From contig CBDDHW010000061.1 in assembly GCA_965228575.1 (NCBI GenBank), positions 1 through 64,000 of the forward strand: a DNA stretch of 64,000 nucleotides, given 5' to 3'. This DNA comes from UBA11612 sp965228575. GTDB lineage: Bacteria > Pseudomonadota > Alphaproteobacteria > Rhodospirillales > Rhodospirillaceae. The notes below the pieces were generated by a model, which searched no databases, was not told the DNA's origin, and saw only the letters and a program-made list of their open reading frames with translations. Below, piece by piece: positions 26,294 to 36,120 of the stretch. Position 1 is the first letter of the stretch; each line of letters starts with the position of its first letter. The position numbers and the translations under genes were made by a program.

Positions 26294-27217
26294 TTATTTG
26301 CTGAAGGGTGTTTTTTCATCCAAAGAAATCTCGTTTGTCTCTAGCGCGTCGGCCAATTTTGCTTTCGCGCTGCCAGGTCGCAGAGCTTTTTGTTGCGATG
26401 CGTGGGGAGACCATGCAGTGAGGGTTACAATTTGGAATGTCGCTACGATGCGGTTTCGCTCATTAGTGAATTTTTCCGCATATAATTGGGCGGCGCGCAT
26501 GAATGTCGCCCGATTTGAGGGAGATTTCCTTCGTTCCAATACAGCGTTGGTTTCGCCCATCGCGCGCAAGTCGGCCATAAGCTTAAAAATATTCTCATAG
26601 GTCACTTCAATATTTTCCGCATCCACGACCGGCAAGGCGAATCCTGCGCGGCTTAGAAGATTGCCTGCCTCACGAACATCAACGAACGGTGAGATGCGAG
26701 GTGTAACGCCTCCGGTTGTTTGAGATTCGGCTTCCATCAAAACTTCGCGAAGTTCCTTTAATGTCTCGCCTCCAAACGTGGTGGCCAAAAATAACCCGTC
26801 CGGCTTAATGCTGCGGCGAATTTGTGTGAGCGCCCCCGGCAAATCATTGATCCAGTGTAGTGATAAGTTGCTGAGAACAAGATCAAGGCTTTCCGCAGCG
26901 ACGGGGAGAAATTCCTCGTCCGCGCACAAAGTCAGAAGGCCATTTTTCTTGTGCCCAGTAGCCGCCATATTTTCCGAGTATTCTGCCTGTAAAAGTAGAT
27001 CAACCTTATTGGAGGATTTGATATGAGGAGCCAACTGGCCGGTATGGCACCCGAGGTCAAGAGCGCGGGGGAATGTACGGGTCACATCGAGCAGGCGGTC
27101 GGCTAACCGCTCTGCTGTTTCAGCGAGTAAAAAGTCCGCCGTGTGAAGAGTATTGGCGGCCTTGTCTCGCCGAAGTCTCACCAAATTTCGGTCAAAGATT
27201 TGCATGGTATCGGACAT
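26294..27217 (-). CDS. SAM-dependent methyltransferase (BioC/NDUFAF5-like)
   Basis: 307 residues from ATG 27217 (MSDTMQIFDRNLVRLRRD); the longer open frame overlaps comF. SAM motif I is LDLGCHTGQLAPH, the acidic loop LTLCADEEFLPV and the post-motif LVLSNLSLHWINDLPGAL. The opening resembles mitochondrial NDUFAF5, which hydroxylates a complex I subunit, and BioC, which methylates malonyl-ACP. Which of the two cannot be told here. Divergent from comF with 9 bases between. Confidence 0.87.
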   Translation of the reverse strand: MSDTMQIFDRNLVRLRRDKAANTLHTADFLLAETAERLADRLLDVTRTFPRALDLGCHTGQLAPHIKSSNKVDLLLQAEYSENMAATGHKKNGLLTLCADEEFLPVAAESLDLVLSNLSLHWINDLPGALTQIRRSIKPDGLFLATTFGGETLKELREVLMEAESQTTGGVTPRISPFVDVREAGNLLSRAGFALPVVDAENIEVTYENIFKLMADLRAMGETNAVLERRKSPSNRATFMRAAQLYAEKFTNERNRIVATFQIVTLTAWSPHASQQKALRPGSAKAKLADALETNEISLDEKTPFSK

Positions 27218-27226
27218 GACGACCTT

Positions 27227-28027
27227 ATGGCATTTTCTCGGATGTCGTTGAAGCGAGGAGACAGTTTCTTGACGATTGGGCCGCAGTTTTCGTCGGTGAA
27301 AACGGGCGTTCAAATGTTGTTGGATGCCCTGATGCCGCCGCAATGTATGGCGTGTGGCGCCTCTGTGGGGGCGCCGGGCAGTCTGTGTCCCCGGTGCTTT
27401 TCAGACTTCAATTTCATTGTACCCCCTCTATGTCAGGCATGCGGCGTTCCCCTAGATACCTTTGTCGCTGACGATTTGATGTGCGGGGCTTGTATTCGTG
27501 AGGCTCCAACTTTCCAGCGCGCAAGAGCTGTGTTCCTCTATGACGATGTCAGCCGCCCCTTAATTCTAAAGCTCAAGCATAGTGATCGAACCGACGCGGC
27601 TGTTCATCTGGCGCGTTGGATGGCGAGATCTGGTGCGGACCTGATTCAAAATAGTGATCTTATTATTCCCGTACCGTTGCACCGTTTGCGCTTATTCATG
27701 CGGATGTATAATCAATCTTCGCTCCTGGCCCATGCTCTCGGAAAACAGGCGGGTATTCCGGTCGATGCGGGTGCGCTTAAGAGGATAAAAGCGACCCGGA
27801 GCCAAGGCGGATTAAGTAGAAAAGCGCGCCGTAGAAATGTTGCGAAGGCTTTTTCAGGTCCAGATAGGACTAATATCGAAGGTAAAAAAATCTTGCTAGT
27901 CGACGATGTTTTAACGACAGGTGTGACAGCAAATGCTTGTACGAAAGCTCTTTTGGACGCAGGTGCCACGAGTGTAGATGTGCTCGTTCTAGCCCGTGTT
28001 TCGTCTTCCCACTTATCTGCAACCTAA
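27227..28027 (+). CDS. comF: ComF family phosphoribosyltransferase-like protein
   Basis: About 266 residues from ATG 27227. A double zinc ribbon (PPQCMACGA, CPRCF, CQACGV, CGACIRE) is followed by a type I PRTase domain ending with the PRPP loop KILLVDDVLTTGVTA. Homologues take part in DNA uptake or salvage; here the role is unknown. A later ATG at 27242 is also possible. Confidence 0.9.
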   Translation: MAFSRMSLKRGDSFLTIGPQFSSVKTGVQMLLDALMPPQCMACGASVGAPGSLCPRCFSDFNFIVPPLCQACGVPLDTFVADDLMCGACIREAPTFQRARAVFLYDDVSRPLILKLKHSDRTDAAVHLARWMARSGADLIQNSDLIIPVPLHRLRLFMRMYNQSSLLAHALGKQAGIPVDAGALKRIKATRSQGGLSRKARRRNVAKAFSGPDRTNIEGKKILLVDDVLTTGVTANACTKALLDAGATSVDVLVLARVSSSHLSAT

Positions 28028-28036
28028 CTTGCGCAT

Positions 28037-28702
28037 CTAGCCAACGTGCATGCCGCACGCACGGCGGCGGCGCATAACTTCCTCTGGACTCATGTCCGCC
28101 GTAATGCGGCACAAGGTGTCGCAATCCGCTTTGGTTGTTTTTCGACCGCTCCAGTAAATTTTTAGTTTGGGGAGGGGGAGAGAGAAGTGAGCCAAATAGG
28201 GGGCGAAGTCGCGGAAAACATTGACGAGGCGAATTAATGTCTGACTTTCGAGTTCAACGAGATCGCACCCATCGGGAATGTCGAACCAGTCTGCGCGAAC
28301 AATCGGCCCCGAATCTACCGAGGGAGCCATCTCATGTACCGTAAATCCAAATACGGATGCGTTTTCATAAAGCGCGAAGACACTTGGAAAGCGTCCTGGT
28401 CGTTCAGGCGGACCAGGATGAAAATTATAAGCCGGACCGGTCAATGTGGAGAGTATCTTGCGCGGTACAATGATAGATGTGCAAAAGGAGAGAAGCCGAG
28501 TGCCGCCGTCAATTTTCTTCGCGGCTTGTTTTAGCTGACGCTCAGTATGAACGACCTGAATATCTAGTGCGGAATTGTGGCGCAAGAGTTCACTGGATAA
28601 CGCCGGACCCTCCGCTTCTCCGGTTAAAAGTATGATTCTGGTGATGGCCACAGGTGCGTATTCTCGTTTATAAGTGGTGATGCCGGAATGCGTATAATTC
28701 AA
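28037..28702 (-). CDS. Formyltransferase-like protein
   Basis: 221 residues. The core resembles the formyltransferase fold of Fmt/PurN: YNFHPGPPERPGRFPSVFALYE has the conserved His-Pro, and FGFTVHEMAPSVDSGPIV contains the D-x-GPI region where Fmt has its catalytic Asp. It is shorter than Fmt and lacks the C-terminal tRNA-binding domain. A GTG at 28651 may be the true start. Substrate unknown. Convergent with comF (9 bases). Confidence 0.75.
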   Translation of the reverse strand: MNYTHSGITTYKREYAPVAITRIILLTGEAEGPALSSELLRHNSALDIQVVHTERQLKQAAKKIDGGTRLLSFCTSIIVPRKILSTLTGPAYNFHPGPPERPGRFPSVFALYENASVFGFTVHEMAPSVDSGPIVRADWFDIPDGCDLVELESQTLIRLVNVFRDFAPYLAHFSLPLPKLKIYWSGRKTTKADCDTLCRITADMSPEEVMRRRRACGMHVG

Positions 28703-28739
28703 TGATGCATATGCGATTCATCTGTAAGTTTATCGTGCC

Positions 28740-29003
28740 ATGACCAAAATCGAAATCTATACATCGCCGCTATGTGGGTATTGTCATCAAGCAAAACGGT
28801 TAATTAAAGATAAGAACGTGATGTTTGAGGAATTGAGTGTCATGAGCGGAGAAAAGGTATGGGACGAGATGGTTGAGCGCGCTGGCGGTGCGCGCACAGT
28901 GCCCCAAATATTTATTGACGGCCGCCATATTGGAGGGTGCGACGATCTTTATGCGCTCGAAGCAAAGGGCGAATTAGACGCTCTATTGATGGGGAACAAT
29001 TAA
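28740..29003 (+). CDS. grxC: Glutaredoxin 3
   Basis: 87 residues with the dithiol site CGYC (YTSPLCGYCHQAKRL), RTVPQIFIDG (cis-Pro) and HIGGCDDL. It reduces disulfides using glutathione. The stop is 2 bases before the next gene. Confidence 0.95.
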   Translation: MTKIEIYTSPLCGYCHQAKRLIKDKNVMFEELSVMSGEKVWDEMVERAGGARTVPQIFIDGRHIGGCDDLYALEAKGELDALLMGNN

Positions 29004-29005
29004 TT

Positions 29006-29833
29006 ATGAGTGATGAGAAGGAATTTTCCCCATTTGTGGCGGCGTGCTTACAAGTAAATGCGTCCAACGACCTAGATGAAAATATCGAGGTTGCAACAAG
29101 CTTGATACGCGAAGCGGCATCAGCTGGAGCGAACATTGTTTTGATGCCAGAGAATGTTGTGATGATGGAGTGGGGCCGCGACAACATTGTCGCCAAAGCG
29201 ATGACCGAGGAGACCCACGTGGGTCTTGCAGCGTTCTGTGCCTTGGCGAAAGAGCTTGGCATATGGTTGCACTGCGGCAGTTTGGGGATCCTGCTTCCAA
29301 ATCAAAAAGTCGCTAATCGAACTTATGTTGTTGGGCCAGGTGGAGAGGTCAGGGCGAGGTACGACAAAATTCACATGTTCGATGTGAACCTTGGGCCTGG
29401 CGAACGATACACCGAAAGTTCAACATTTGATGCGGGAAGTGAGCCGGCGTTCGTTGATTTACCGTGGGGTCGGCTTGGATTATCCATCTGCTATGATTTG
29501 CGTTTTCCTCATCTCTATCGGCATCTCGCGCAATCAGGTGCGCACTTTCTAACTGTTCCATCCGCGTTTACAAAAATATCCGGCGAGGCACACTGGCATG
29601 TGCTTATGCGTGCACGGGCAATTGAGACGGGATGTTTTGTGTTTGCGCCAGCTCAAACAGGTAGCCATGGAAAACGAAAGACATTTGGGCACGCATTGAT
29701 CGTCAATCCATGGGGAGAGATTCTTGCGGATGCCGGCGAAGATCCTGGGATTATTGTCGCGGAAATTGATCCTGATCAAGTGACGCGTGCGAGAGAGAAA
29801 ATCCCGTCGTTGAGTCTCAATACCCAATTTTAA
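29006..29833 (+). CDS. Carbon-nitrogen hydrolase (Nit1-like deaminated glutathione amidase)
   Basis: 275 residues from ATG 29006. Nitrilase-superfamily triad: Glu in LMPENVVM, Lys in ARYDKIHMFDV and Cys in LSICYDLRFPHLYR. FAPAQTG and HGKRKTFGHALIVNPWG match Nit1/YbeM-type amidases, which remove deaminated glutathione. Its neighbour grxC, also glutathione-linked, supports that role. Confidence 0.9.
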   Translation: MSDEKEFSPFVAACLQVNASNDLDENIEVATSLIREAASAGANIVLMPENVVMMEWGRDNIVAKAMTEETHVGLAAFCALAKELGIWLHCGSLGILLPNQKVANRTYVVGPGGEVRARYDKIHMFDVNLGPGERYTESSTFDAGSEPAFVDLPWGRLGLSICYDLRFPHLYRHLAQSGAHFLTVPSAFTKISGEAHWHVLMRARAIETGCFVFAPAQTGSHGKRKTFGHALIVNPWGEILADAGEDPGIIVAEIDPDQVTRAREKIPSLSLNTQF

Positions 29834-29934
29834 TTTGTGAGCCTTGCGTAAAGGTATGGTATTGTTCTGCCATGATTTATTGAAATGCGCGGCAAGCAGC
29901 CCTACATCATTTAGACAACAAAATTTGAGCGCAC

Positions 29935-30375
29935 ATGATTCTCTACGATCTTAGTTGTCCGGACGACCACCGTTTCGAATCTTGGTTTCGCAATAGTAAG
30001 GCGGTCGACAAGCTTATTAAGGCGGGGCAGGTTCAATGCCCGGTTTGCGGGAGTAAGGACGTGCAGAAAGCGCCTATGGCGCCGCGCATCAACAAATCTT
30101 CTAAGGGTGAAGTTTCCCTGCGCAAGAACGAAAGTGCAGAACTAACTGCTGCCATGGAAAAGGCGGAGGAAGCTGTCGCTGAATTACGTGCGGCTATCGA
30201 AAAAAAATTCGACAATGTCGGACAACGATTTTCCGAAGAAGCGCGACGCATTCACTATGGAGAAACTGACCCGCGCGGAATCTATGGTGATGCAACCAAA
30301 GAAGAGACGCAGGAGTTATTGGACGAGGGCATAGAAGTTTTTTCTATCCCGAATATTCGTCGTACCGACTCTTGA
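29935..30375 (+). CDS. DUF1178 protein
   Basis: 146 residues. N-terminal zinc ribbon with CPDDHRFESWF and CPVCGS, a linker, a helical middle (ELTAAMEKAEEAVAELRAAIEKKFDNVG) and EEARRIHYGETDPRGIYGDAT at the end, all typical of DUF1178, a proteobacterial family of unknown function. It follows the Nit gene by about 100 bases. Confidence 0.9.
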   Translation: MILYDLSCPDDHRFESWFRNSKAVDKLIKAGQVQCPVCGSKDVQKAPMAPRINKSSKGEVSLRKNESAELTAAMEKAEEAVAELRAAIEKKFDNVGQRFSEEARRIHYGETDPRGIYGDATKEETQELLDEGIEVFSIPNIRRTDS

Positions 30376-30390
30376 TAGAGTTGGTGTCTT
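30365..30390 (+). terminator. Possible terminator between DUF1178 and ubiG
   Basis: CCGACTC and GAGTTGG form a seven-pair stem (one G-T pair at least) with a 6-base loop at 30365-30384, followed by a weak T-rich stretch, between convergent genes. Confidence 0.3.
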
Positions 30391-30398
30391 CTTACCGA

Positions 30399-31142
30399 TT
30401 AATCCAATTGGGAATTTTGTGTCGCGAATACGACGTAATTCACGGCGAGATCTTGGCTCGTTGTCCAGGTGTTCGTCATGATGTCATAAGTAAGTCCGGT
30501 AATGTCTTTCACCGTCATGCCGCCATCCCTCAACCCCGCGGTTAGTTCGCTCGGCTTCACGAACTTGTGCCACTCGTGAGTACCGGGGGGCAACCACCGG
30601 AGAATATATTCGGCGCCTATTTTCGCTAGCGCTAGAGACTTTAGCGTTCGGTTCAAAGTTGCTGCGATGAGCACGCCATTTGGCGCCACCATTTTGCTTG
30701 CTGCTTTCAAGAAGGTCTCGAGATTAGGGACGTGTTCAACGACCTCAAGCGATAACACAACATCGTAACGGTTTTTTCGCGCTAGAAGGGTCTCGGGTGC
30801 AGCTGTTTCGTACGTAATATCCAGATTTGAACGTGCCGCATGTATTCGAGCGACGTTCACATTTTTTTCAGCAGCATCAATACCTGTGACCTTAAACCCA
30901 AGCCGAGCCATCGGTTCGCAAATCAAGCCGCCACCGCAACCAATGTCGAGGAGTGAAAGGCCCTCAAAGGGACGCGGTTTTTTCACGTCTCGACCAAAAT
31001 GACTGGCAACTTGATCGCGGATATATCGAATCCGAGCAGGATTGAACTTGTGTAGGGGGCGGAATGGGCCGTCTGGGTCCCACCAGGTGTCAGCCATCGA
31101 CTCAAATTTGGCGATTTCTTCAGGTGAAACGGTAGAATCCAT
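30399..31142 (-). CDS. ubiG: Ubiquinone O-methyltransferase
   Basis: 247 residues with SAM motif LLDIGCGGGLICEPMARLG, the UbiG opening FESMADTWWDPDGPFRPLHKFNP and LEVVEHVPN. It performs both O-methylations of ubiquinone synthesis at the inner membrane face. Divergent from lysC; the 267 bases between contain nothing I recognise. Confidence 0.95.
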   Translation of the reverse strand: MDSTVSPEEIAKFESMADTWWDPDGPFRPLHKFNPARIRYIRDQVASHFGRDVKKPRPFEGLSLLDIGCGGGLICEPMARLGFKVTGIDAAEKNVNVARIHAARSNLDITYETAAPETLLARKNRYDVVLSLEVVEHVPNLETFLKAASKMVAPNGVLIAATLNRTLKSLALAKIGAEYILRWLPPGTHEWHKFVKPSELTAGLRDGGMTVKDITGLTYDIMTNTWTTSQDLAVNYVVFATQNSQLD

Positions 31143-31409
31143 GGGTGTTCCGCGTCCTTAATCGGTGTTTTACCTACTATATGGTACCGATTGGTTCACG
31201 CAACTGGCGCAGTGTTCGGCCGATAATATCGATGGAGTTTGTTCGGCTCCAGCCTTGTGAGTAAAGGGCCCTTTGGCTATCTATACGCGCTCTAAACGAT
31301 CGGGTCTTTAGACACCACCAATGAGGGTTGTGGGAGCGCCAGTCAGCTGCGTGCCGCGACCTTTGCCACAATAGTGGTGCAGACTGAGAAGGAATACAGG
31401 GGCGCATCG

Positions 31410-32624
31410 ATGGCGCGAATCGTACAAAAATTCGGTGGAACATCCGTCGGCGACTTGGACCGCATACGTAACGTTGCGCTGCGCGTAAAAGCGGAGGTCG
31501 ATCAGGGCAACGAAGTTGCGGTGACCGTCTCAGCGATGGCAGGCGTAACAAACCAGCTCGTCGACTACTGTACAGAAATCGCTGCCATGCACGATTCCCG
31601 TGAATATGACGTAATTGTATCCACCGGAGAGCAAGTTACGGCGGGTCTGCTGTCCGTCGCTCTACAAGATTTGGGAGTTGAAGCGCGGTCGTGGGCGGGT
31701 TGGCAAATTCCGATCGTTACGGATGGAGCCCACGGCAAAGCGCGCATTCTTGAAATTAGGTCTGAAGAATTAGTGCGGCGCATGGGGCAAGGACAGGTCG
31801 CCGTAGTGGCTGGGTTTCAAGGGATTGGGCCCGACAATCGAATTACCACCCTTGGTCGAGGCGGTTCGGACACGACGGCTGTCGCACTCGCGGCTGCTGT
31901 TCAAGCTGACCGATGTGACATTTACACGGATGTCGAGGGAATCTTCACAACTGACCCTCGTATAGTGCCAACTGCCCGCAAGCTAGACAAAATAACCTAT
32001 GAAGAAATGCTGGAGATGGCCTCGCTCGGCGCCAAAGTCTTGCAAACCCGCTCGGTCGAAATGGCAATGAAAGAACGCGTTCGCCTTCAGGTGCTCTCGA
32101 GTTTTTCTGACGCTCCAGGTACACTGGTCTGTGATGAGGAAGAGATTGTGGAAAAAGAATTAGTAAGCGGAATTGCGCATAGCCGAGATGAGGCGAAGGT
32201 GACCTTATTGGGGGTAGAAGACCAGCCCGGTGTCGCCGCTAAGATTTTTGGGCCGCTGGCAGATGCAAACATTAATGTCGATATGATTGTGCAGAACGCA
32301 TCTGAAGATGGGACCACTGATGTCACATTCACGACAAGCCGTGCAGACCTTGAGCGAGCGCTGAAGGTTGTCAAAGACAATATAAACGTACCTTACCGCT
32401 CGATTAACACCGACAGTGGAGTCGTAAAGGTTTCCGTTGTGGGTGTAGGTATGCGCAGTCACGCTGGTGTTGCACAAACTATGTTTACCGCGCTGGCGGA
32501 GAAGAAGATCAACATTCACATTATCTCGACGTCAGAGATAAAAGTGAGTGTTCTCATCAGTGAGGAATATACAGAGTTGGCGTTACGCGCATTGCATACG
32601 GCTTATGGGTTAGATGCAGCATAG
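31410..32624 (+). CDS. lysC: Aspartate kinase
   Basis: It phosphorylates aspartate, opening the lysine, threonine and methionine pathways. 404 residues from ATG 31410. KFGGTSVGDLDRI at the start, TLGRGGSDTTAVALA, DVEGIFTTDPR; two ACT regulatory domains occupy the C-terminal third (GVEDQPGVAAKIF, NIHIISTSEIKVSVLI), so feedback inhibition by lysine/threonine is expected. The upstream ATG at 31374 lacks homology. Confidence 0.95.
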   Translation: MARIVQKFGGTSVGDLDRIRNVALRVKAEVDQGNEVAVTVSAMAGVTNQLVDYCTEIAAMHDSREYDVIVSTGEQVTAGLLSVALQDLGVEARSWAGWQIPIVTDGAHGKARILEIRSEELVRRMGQGQVAVVAGFQGIGPDNRITTLGRGGSDTTAVALAAAVQADRCDIYTDVEGIFTTDPRIVPTARKLDKITYEEMLEMASLGAKVLQTRSVEMAMKERVRLQVLSSFSDAPGTLVCDEEEIVEKELVSGIAHSRDEAKVTLLGVEDQPGVAAKIFGPLADANINVDMIVQNASEDGTTDVTFTTSRADLERALKVVKDNINVPYRSINTDSGVVKVSVVGVGMRSHAGVAQTMFTALAEKKINIHIISTSEIKVSVLISEEYTELALRALHTAYGLDAA

Positions 32625-32650
32625 ATGTGCTTCGTGAAGAAGGAAGCGTG

Positions 32651-33709
32651 ATGTCAGACGCCGTTGCAAACGAGCAAAATCTTGCGGTGGGGGCGGTAGA
32701 GATTCCTCCCCAACTCGCCAGTCTTTGGTCTCGCGGGGTAGATTTTCTTGGATGTCCCGTGGCGATACTTGGCGGCGCGATGACCTGGATTTCTGAACGA
32801 AACCTGGTGGCCGCAATTTCCAATTCTGGTGGTTTTGGCGTGATTGCGTGCGGTGCGATGACGCCAGAACTCTTGGATACGGAGATAAAGGCAACGCAAG
32901 AGCTCACGAAACGGCCGTTTGGTGTAAATCTCATCACCATGCACCCTGATCTTTTGGACCTTGTCGAGGTGTGTCGAGGAAATGACGTTTCGCACCTTGT
33001 TTTCGCGGGCGGAGTGCCGACGGGTGAGGTGATCAAGAAAGCTAAAGAGTTTTCTAAAGTCATTTGTTTTGCACCAGCGGCTGTACTCGCGAAACGACTA
33101 ATAAAAAATGGCGCCGATGCTTTGGTCATCGAAGGTTCTGAAGCGGGCGGGCATATCGGACCCGTATCGACGTCGGTTCTTGCTCAAGAAATTCTACCGG
33201 TGGTGCGAGACGTTCCAGTATTTGTTGCGGGTGGTATTGGCAGGGGAGAGGCAATTGCGTCATTTCTGGAGATGGGCGCTTCGGGCGTTCAGATGGGAAC
33301 GCGCTTTGTGTGTGCTACGGAATGCATCGCACATCCAAAGTTTAAACAGGCCTTTATTAGGGCGTCAGCGAGAGACGCTATGTCGACAGTTCAACTTGAT
33401 AAGAGGTTCCCGGTTATTCCAGTTCGCGCGCTCGTAAATAAAGGCACCGAAGAGTTTATGGATACGCAGCGCCGGGTCGCGGAGAAATTCACGAAAGGTG
33501 AACTTGACCAACAGGCCGCTCAGCTCGAAGTTGAGCACTTTTGGGCCGGTGCATTGCGCCGCGCTGTCGTTGAGGGAGACGTTGAATACGGATCGCTCAT
33601 GGCGGGTCAAAGCGTGGGCATGGTTAAGCGAGAGCAGTCGATATCGGAAATCATCGCGGAACTCGTTGAGCAAGCGGCTGCCGCGTTGACGACGCGCTCA
33701 GCGCCGTGA
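32651..33709 (+). CDS. Nitronate monooxygenase (FMN, 2-nitropropane dioxygenase family)
   Basis: About 352 residues from ATG 32651. TIM barrel with GGAMTWISERNLVAAISNSGGFGVIA, FGVNLITMHP, IEGSEAGGHIGP (catalytic-loop His) and VAGGIGRGEAIASFLEMGASGVQMGTRF (FMN phosphate site). FabK enoyl-ACP reductases share this fold, so the substrate is not certain. 26 bases after lysC, 10 before ptsP. Confidence 0.85.
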   Translation: MSDAVANEQNLAVGAVEIPPQLASLWSRGVDFLGCPVAILGGAMTWISERNLVAAISNSGGFGVIACGAMTPELLDTEIKATQELTKRPFGVNLITMHPDLLDLVEVCRGNDVSHLVFAGGVPTGEVIKKAKEFSKVICFAPAAVLAKRLIKNGADALVIEGSEAGGHIGPVSTSVLAQEILPVVRDVPVFVAGGIGRGEAIASFLEMGASGVQMGTRFVCATECIAHPKFKQAFIRASARDAMSTVQLDKRFPVIPVRALVNKGTEEFMDTQRRVAEKFTKGELDQQAAQLEVEHFWAGALRRAVVEGDVEYGSLMAGQSVGMVKREQSISEIIAELVEQAAAALTTRSAP

Positions 33710-33719
33710 GGTATGCGCC

Positions 33720-35978
33720 ATGACCGCGTTTAGCGGCGGCGATCTCAGGCGCATGTTGTCGAAACTGCGCGACGTTATGGCAGGCTCTGGCGAGGTGCAG
33801 GAGCGGCTCGACAAAGTCGTTGCGCTTATCGCTCAGGGTCTCAAAGCCAATGTGTGCTCTTGCTATGTAATGCGAGCAGGAGAGGTTCTCGAACTCTTTG
33901 CAACTTTTGGACTCTCTCAACGAGCTGTTCACCTCACAAGACTTCGAGTTGGAGAGGGTTTGGTGGGAGAGGTTGCCGCGCACGCGCGACCTCTCGCGCT
34001 GGCTGACGCGTGGTCTCACCCAATGTTTGTCTATAGGCCTGAGACAGGAGAGGATTTTTTCCGCTCGCTGATGGCCGTGCCAATGATTCAAGCTGGGCGT
34101 GTTGTAGGTGTTCTTGTTGTGCAAACGCGCGAAGAGAGACCGTTTAATGATTGGGAGTTGGAGACTCTAGAAACAGTTGCGATGGTGATCGCCGAGCTAA
34201 TGGCGGCGGCGCAAGTCGTTAAACGAGAGGAGTTATTTGAAGCAGAGGGTAACGCACTTCTACACGTGCGTCTTACGGGGGTCAGTTTAAACCCTGGTGT
34301 TGGGGTTGGTGTGGCGGTTATGCACAAGCCTCACATCCGAATTGGTCGCCTAGTTAGTGATGATCCCAAGGCCGAGCAGGGTCGTCTCGATACAGCGCTG
34401 GTTGCTCTCAGAGAAGAAGTCGACGCACTTATCCATGGTGAACATAGCGATGTAGACGGATTCACCGACATTCTCGAAGTCTATCGAATGTTCGCTGATG
34501 ACCGCGGATGGATTAACCGCATTTCGGAGGTTATCGAGTCAGGGTTGACGGCGGAGGCCGCAGTTCAAAAAGTGCACGATGACACCCGTGTGCGAATGCA
34601 ACAATTCACGGACCCAGTTTTTCGCGAGCGCCTTCAAGATTTAGATGATCTCGCAAATCGTCTTCTCAACATTCTGGTGGGCGGCGGGAAAAAAGAAGAG
34701 CTTCCCGACAACGCCATCCTTGTTTGCCGCTCACTTGGGCCGACCGAACTTCTTGATTACGACCCCCTTAAACTCAAGGGGATCATCATGGAGGAGGGCT
34801 CGCCGACTATGCATGCCACGGTGGTTGCGAAAGCGCTAGATATCCCCGTTGTCGCACAGGTTAACGGCGCGCTTGCCCGCATCGGTGCTTTTGATCCGGT
34901 TGTCTTGGATGCGAACGCGGGTCAGGTCATCTTGCGGCCCGCTGAGGAGCTCGTCGATCTTTATTCACGAGCGGTAGAGGCGCGCGCGCAGCAAGTGGCG
35001 GCCTACGCGGCAATCAAAAATCTGCCAGCAGTGACGCTGGATGGCGTTGAAGTCTCATTGCTTCTGAATGCTGGGTTTTTGCTCGACATGCAAAATCTAG
35101 CGGAAACTAATGCCGACGGTATCGGTCTTTATCGTACGGAGATGCCTTTTCTTTCGCTACCAACTCTACCAGATGTCAAAACCCAGCAACGCTTTTACGA
35201 AGACGTTTTCTCTCACGCATCTGGCAAGCCTGTTACATTTCGGACCTTGGATGTTGGCGGCGACAAAATCGCCGCCTCTTCAGCGAGCGTTGGGGAAGAC
35301 AACCCCGCTCTTGGGTGGCGGTCGATTAGGCTGACGCTAGATCGTCCCGCATTGCTCCGTCAGCAGTTAAGGGCGTTGATCCGCGCTGCCGGGGAACGGG
35401 GTTTACGAATAATGTTCCCCATGATTGCCTCTCCATCAGAGTTTGACGCCGCTCGGCATCAGTTTGATATCGAATTAGAGAGACATTTGCGTGCGGGTGG
35501 GTCTTCTCCCTCAAGTGTGAAAGTGGGAACAATGCTCGAAGTGCCCTCGCTGCTGTGGCAACTAGACAAGTTGATGTCTCGTGTCGATTTTTTGTCTGTG
35601 GGAACGAATGACCTGCTTCAGTTTTTGTTCGCCGCTGATCGTGGGAACACACGTGTAGCCACTCGATATGATTCGTTGTCTCCGTCCGTATTGCGAATGC
35701 TTGATACAGTATTGTCGACTTGCAATAAGAGCGACGTAGAAGTCTCAGTTTGTGGCGAAATGGCAGGGCATCCGTTGGATGCCTTGGCTCTTATTGCTTT
35801 GGGGTACCGCAACCTATCGATGTCGGCGTCCGGAATTGGTCCGGTTCGCGCCATCACACGCAAAGTATTGTTATCCGATATTGAACCTTTTATTAGGCAG
35901 GCGCTTGATAGCAATGAAGTTTCGATACGCGAGAGATTTAGAGCTTTTATTCGAGATCGAGGAATCTCTCTAACTTGA
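33720..35978 (+). CDS. ptsP: PEP-protein phosphotransferase PtsP (EI-Ntr)
   Basis: 752 residues. N-terminal GAF domain (about 15-165), then the EI N-terminal and phosphohistidine domain with His365 (EEGSPTMHATVVAKAL), and a PEP-binding TIM barrel with YRTEMPFL, GTNDLLQF and VSVCGEMAG (catalytic Cys). EI-Ntr starts the nitrogen phosphotransfer chain to NPr and EIIA-Ntr. Its position behind lysC is common in alphaproteobacteria. Confidence 0.95.
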   Translation: MTAFSGGDLRRMLSKLRDVMAGSGEVQERLDKVVALIAQGLKANVCSCYVMRAGEVLELFATFGLSQRAVHLTRLRVGEGLVGEVAAHARPLALADAWSHPMFVYRPETGEDFFRSLMAVPMIQAGRVVGVLVVQTREERPFNDWELETLETVAMVIAELMAAAQVVKREELFEAEGNALLHVRLTGVSLNPGVGVGVAVMHKPHIRIGRLVSDDPKAEQGRLDTALVALREEVDALIHGEHSDVDGFTDILEVYRMFADDRGWINRISEVIESGLTAEAAVQKVHDDTRVRMQQFTDPVFRERLQDLDDLANRLLNILVGGGKKEELPDNAILVCRSLGPTELLDYDPLKLKGIIMEEGSPTMHATVVAKALDIPVVAQVNGALARIGAFDPVVLDANAGQVILRPAEELVDLYSRAVEARAQQVAAYAAIKNLPAVTLDGVEVSLLLNAGFLLDMQNLAETNADGIGLYRTEMPFLSLPTLPDVKTQQRFYEDVFSHASGKPVTFRTLDVGGDKIAASSASVGEDNPALGWRSIRLTLDRPALLRQQLRALIRAAGERGLRIMFPMIASPSEFDAARHQFDIELERHLRAGGSSPSSVKVGTMLEVPSLLWQLDKLMSRVDFLSVGTNDLLQFLFAADRGNTRVATRYDSLSPSVLRMLDTVLSTCNKSDVEVSVCGEMAGHPLDALALIALGYRNLSMSASGIGPVRAITRKVLLSDIEPFIRQALDSNEVSIRERFRAFIRDRGISLT

Positions 35979-36120
35979 GCTTCGATGCAGTTTCAAGTTC
36001 ATAGGCGCCGTCCTTTTAATTCTTGGCTATTGCCTGTAAATTCCATTCGCAGATCAATGATTTGCGCCCTGTTGTTTGTGTGGCGTTGTGTAAATGAATT
36101 TCAAGAGATTATTTGTGTAG

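Noticed and set aside
31177..31551. Leftward open frame before lysC
   Set aside because: Overlaps the lysC start on the opposite strand and is rich in Arg, Pro and Ser, as antisense frames usually are here.
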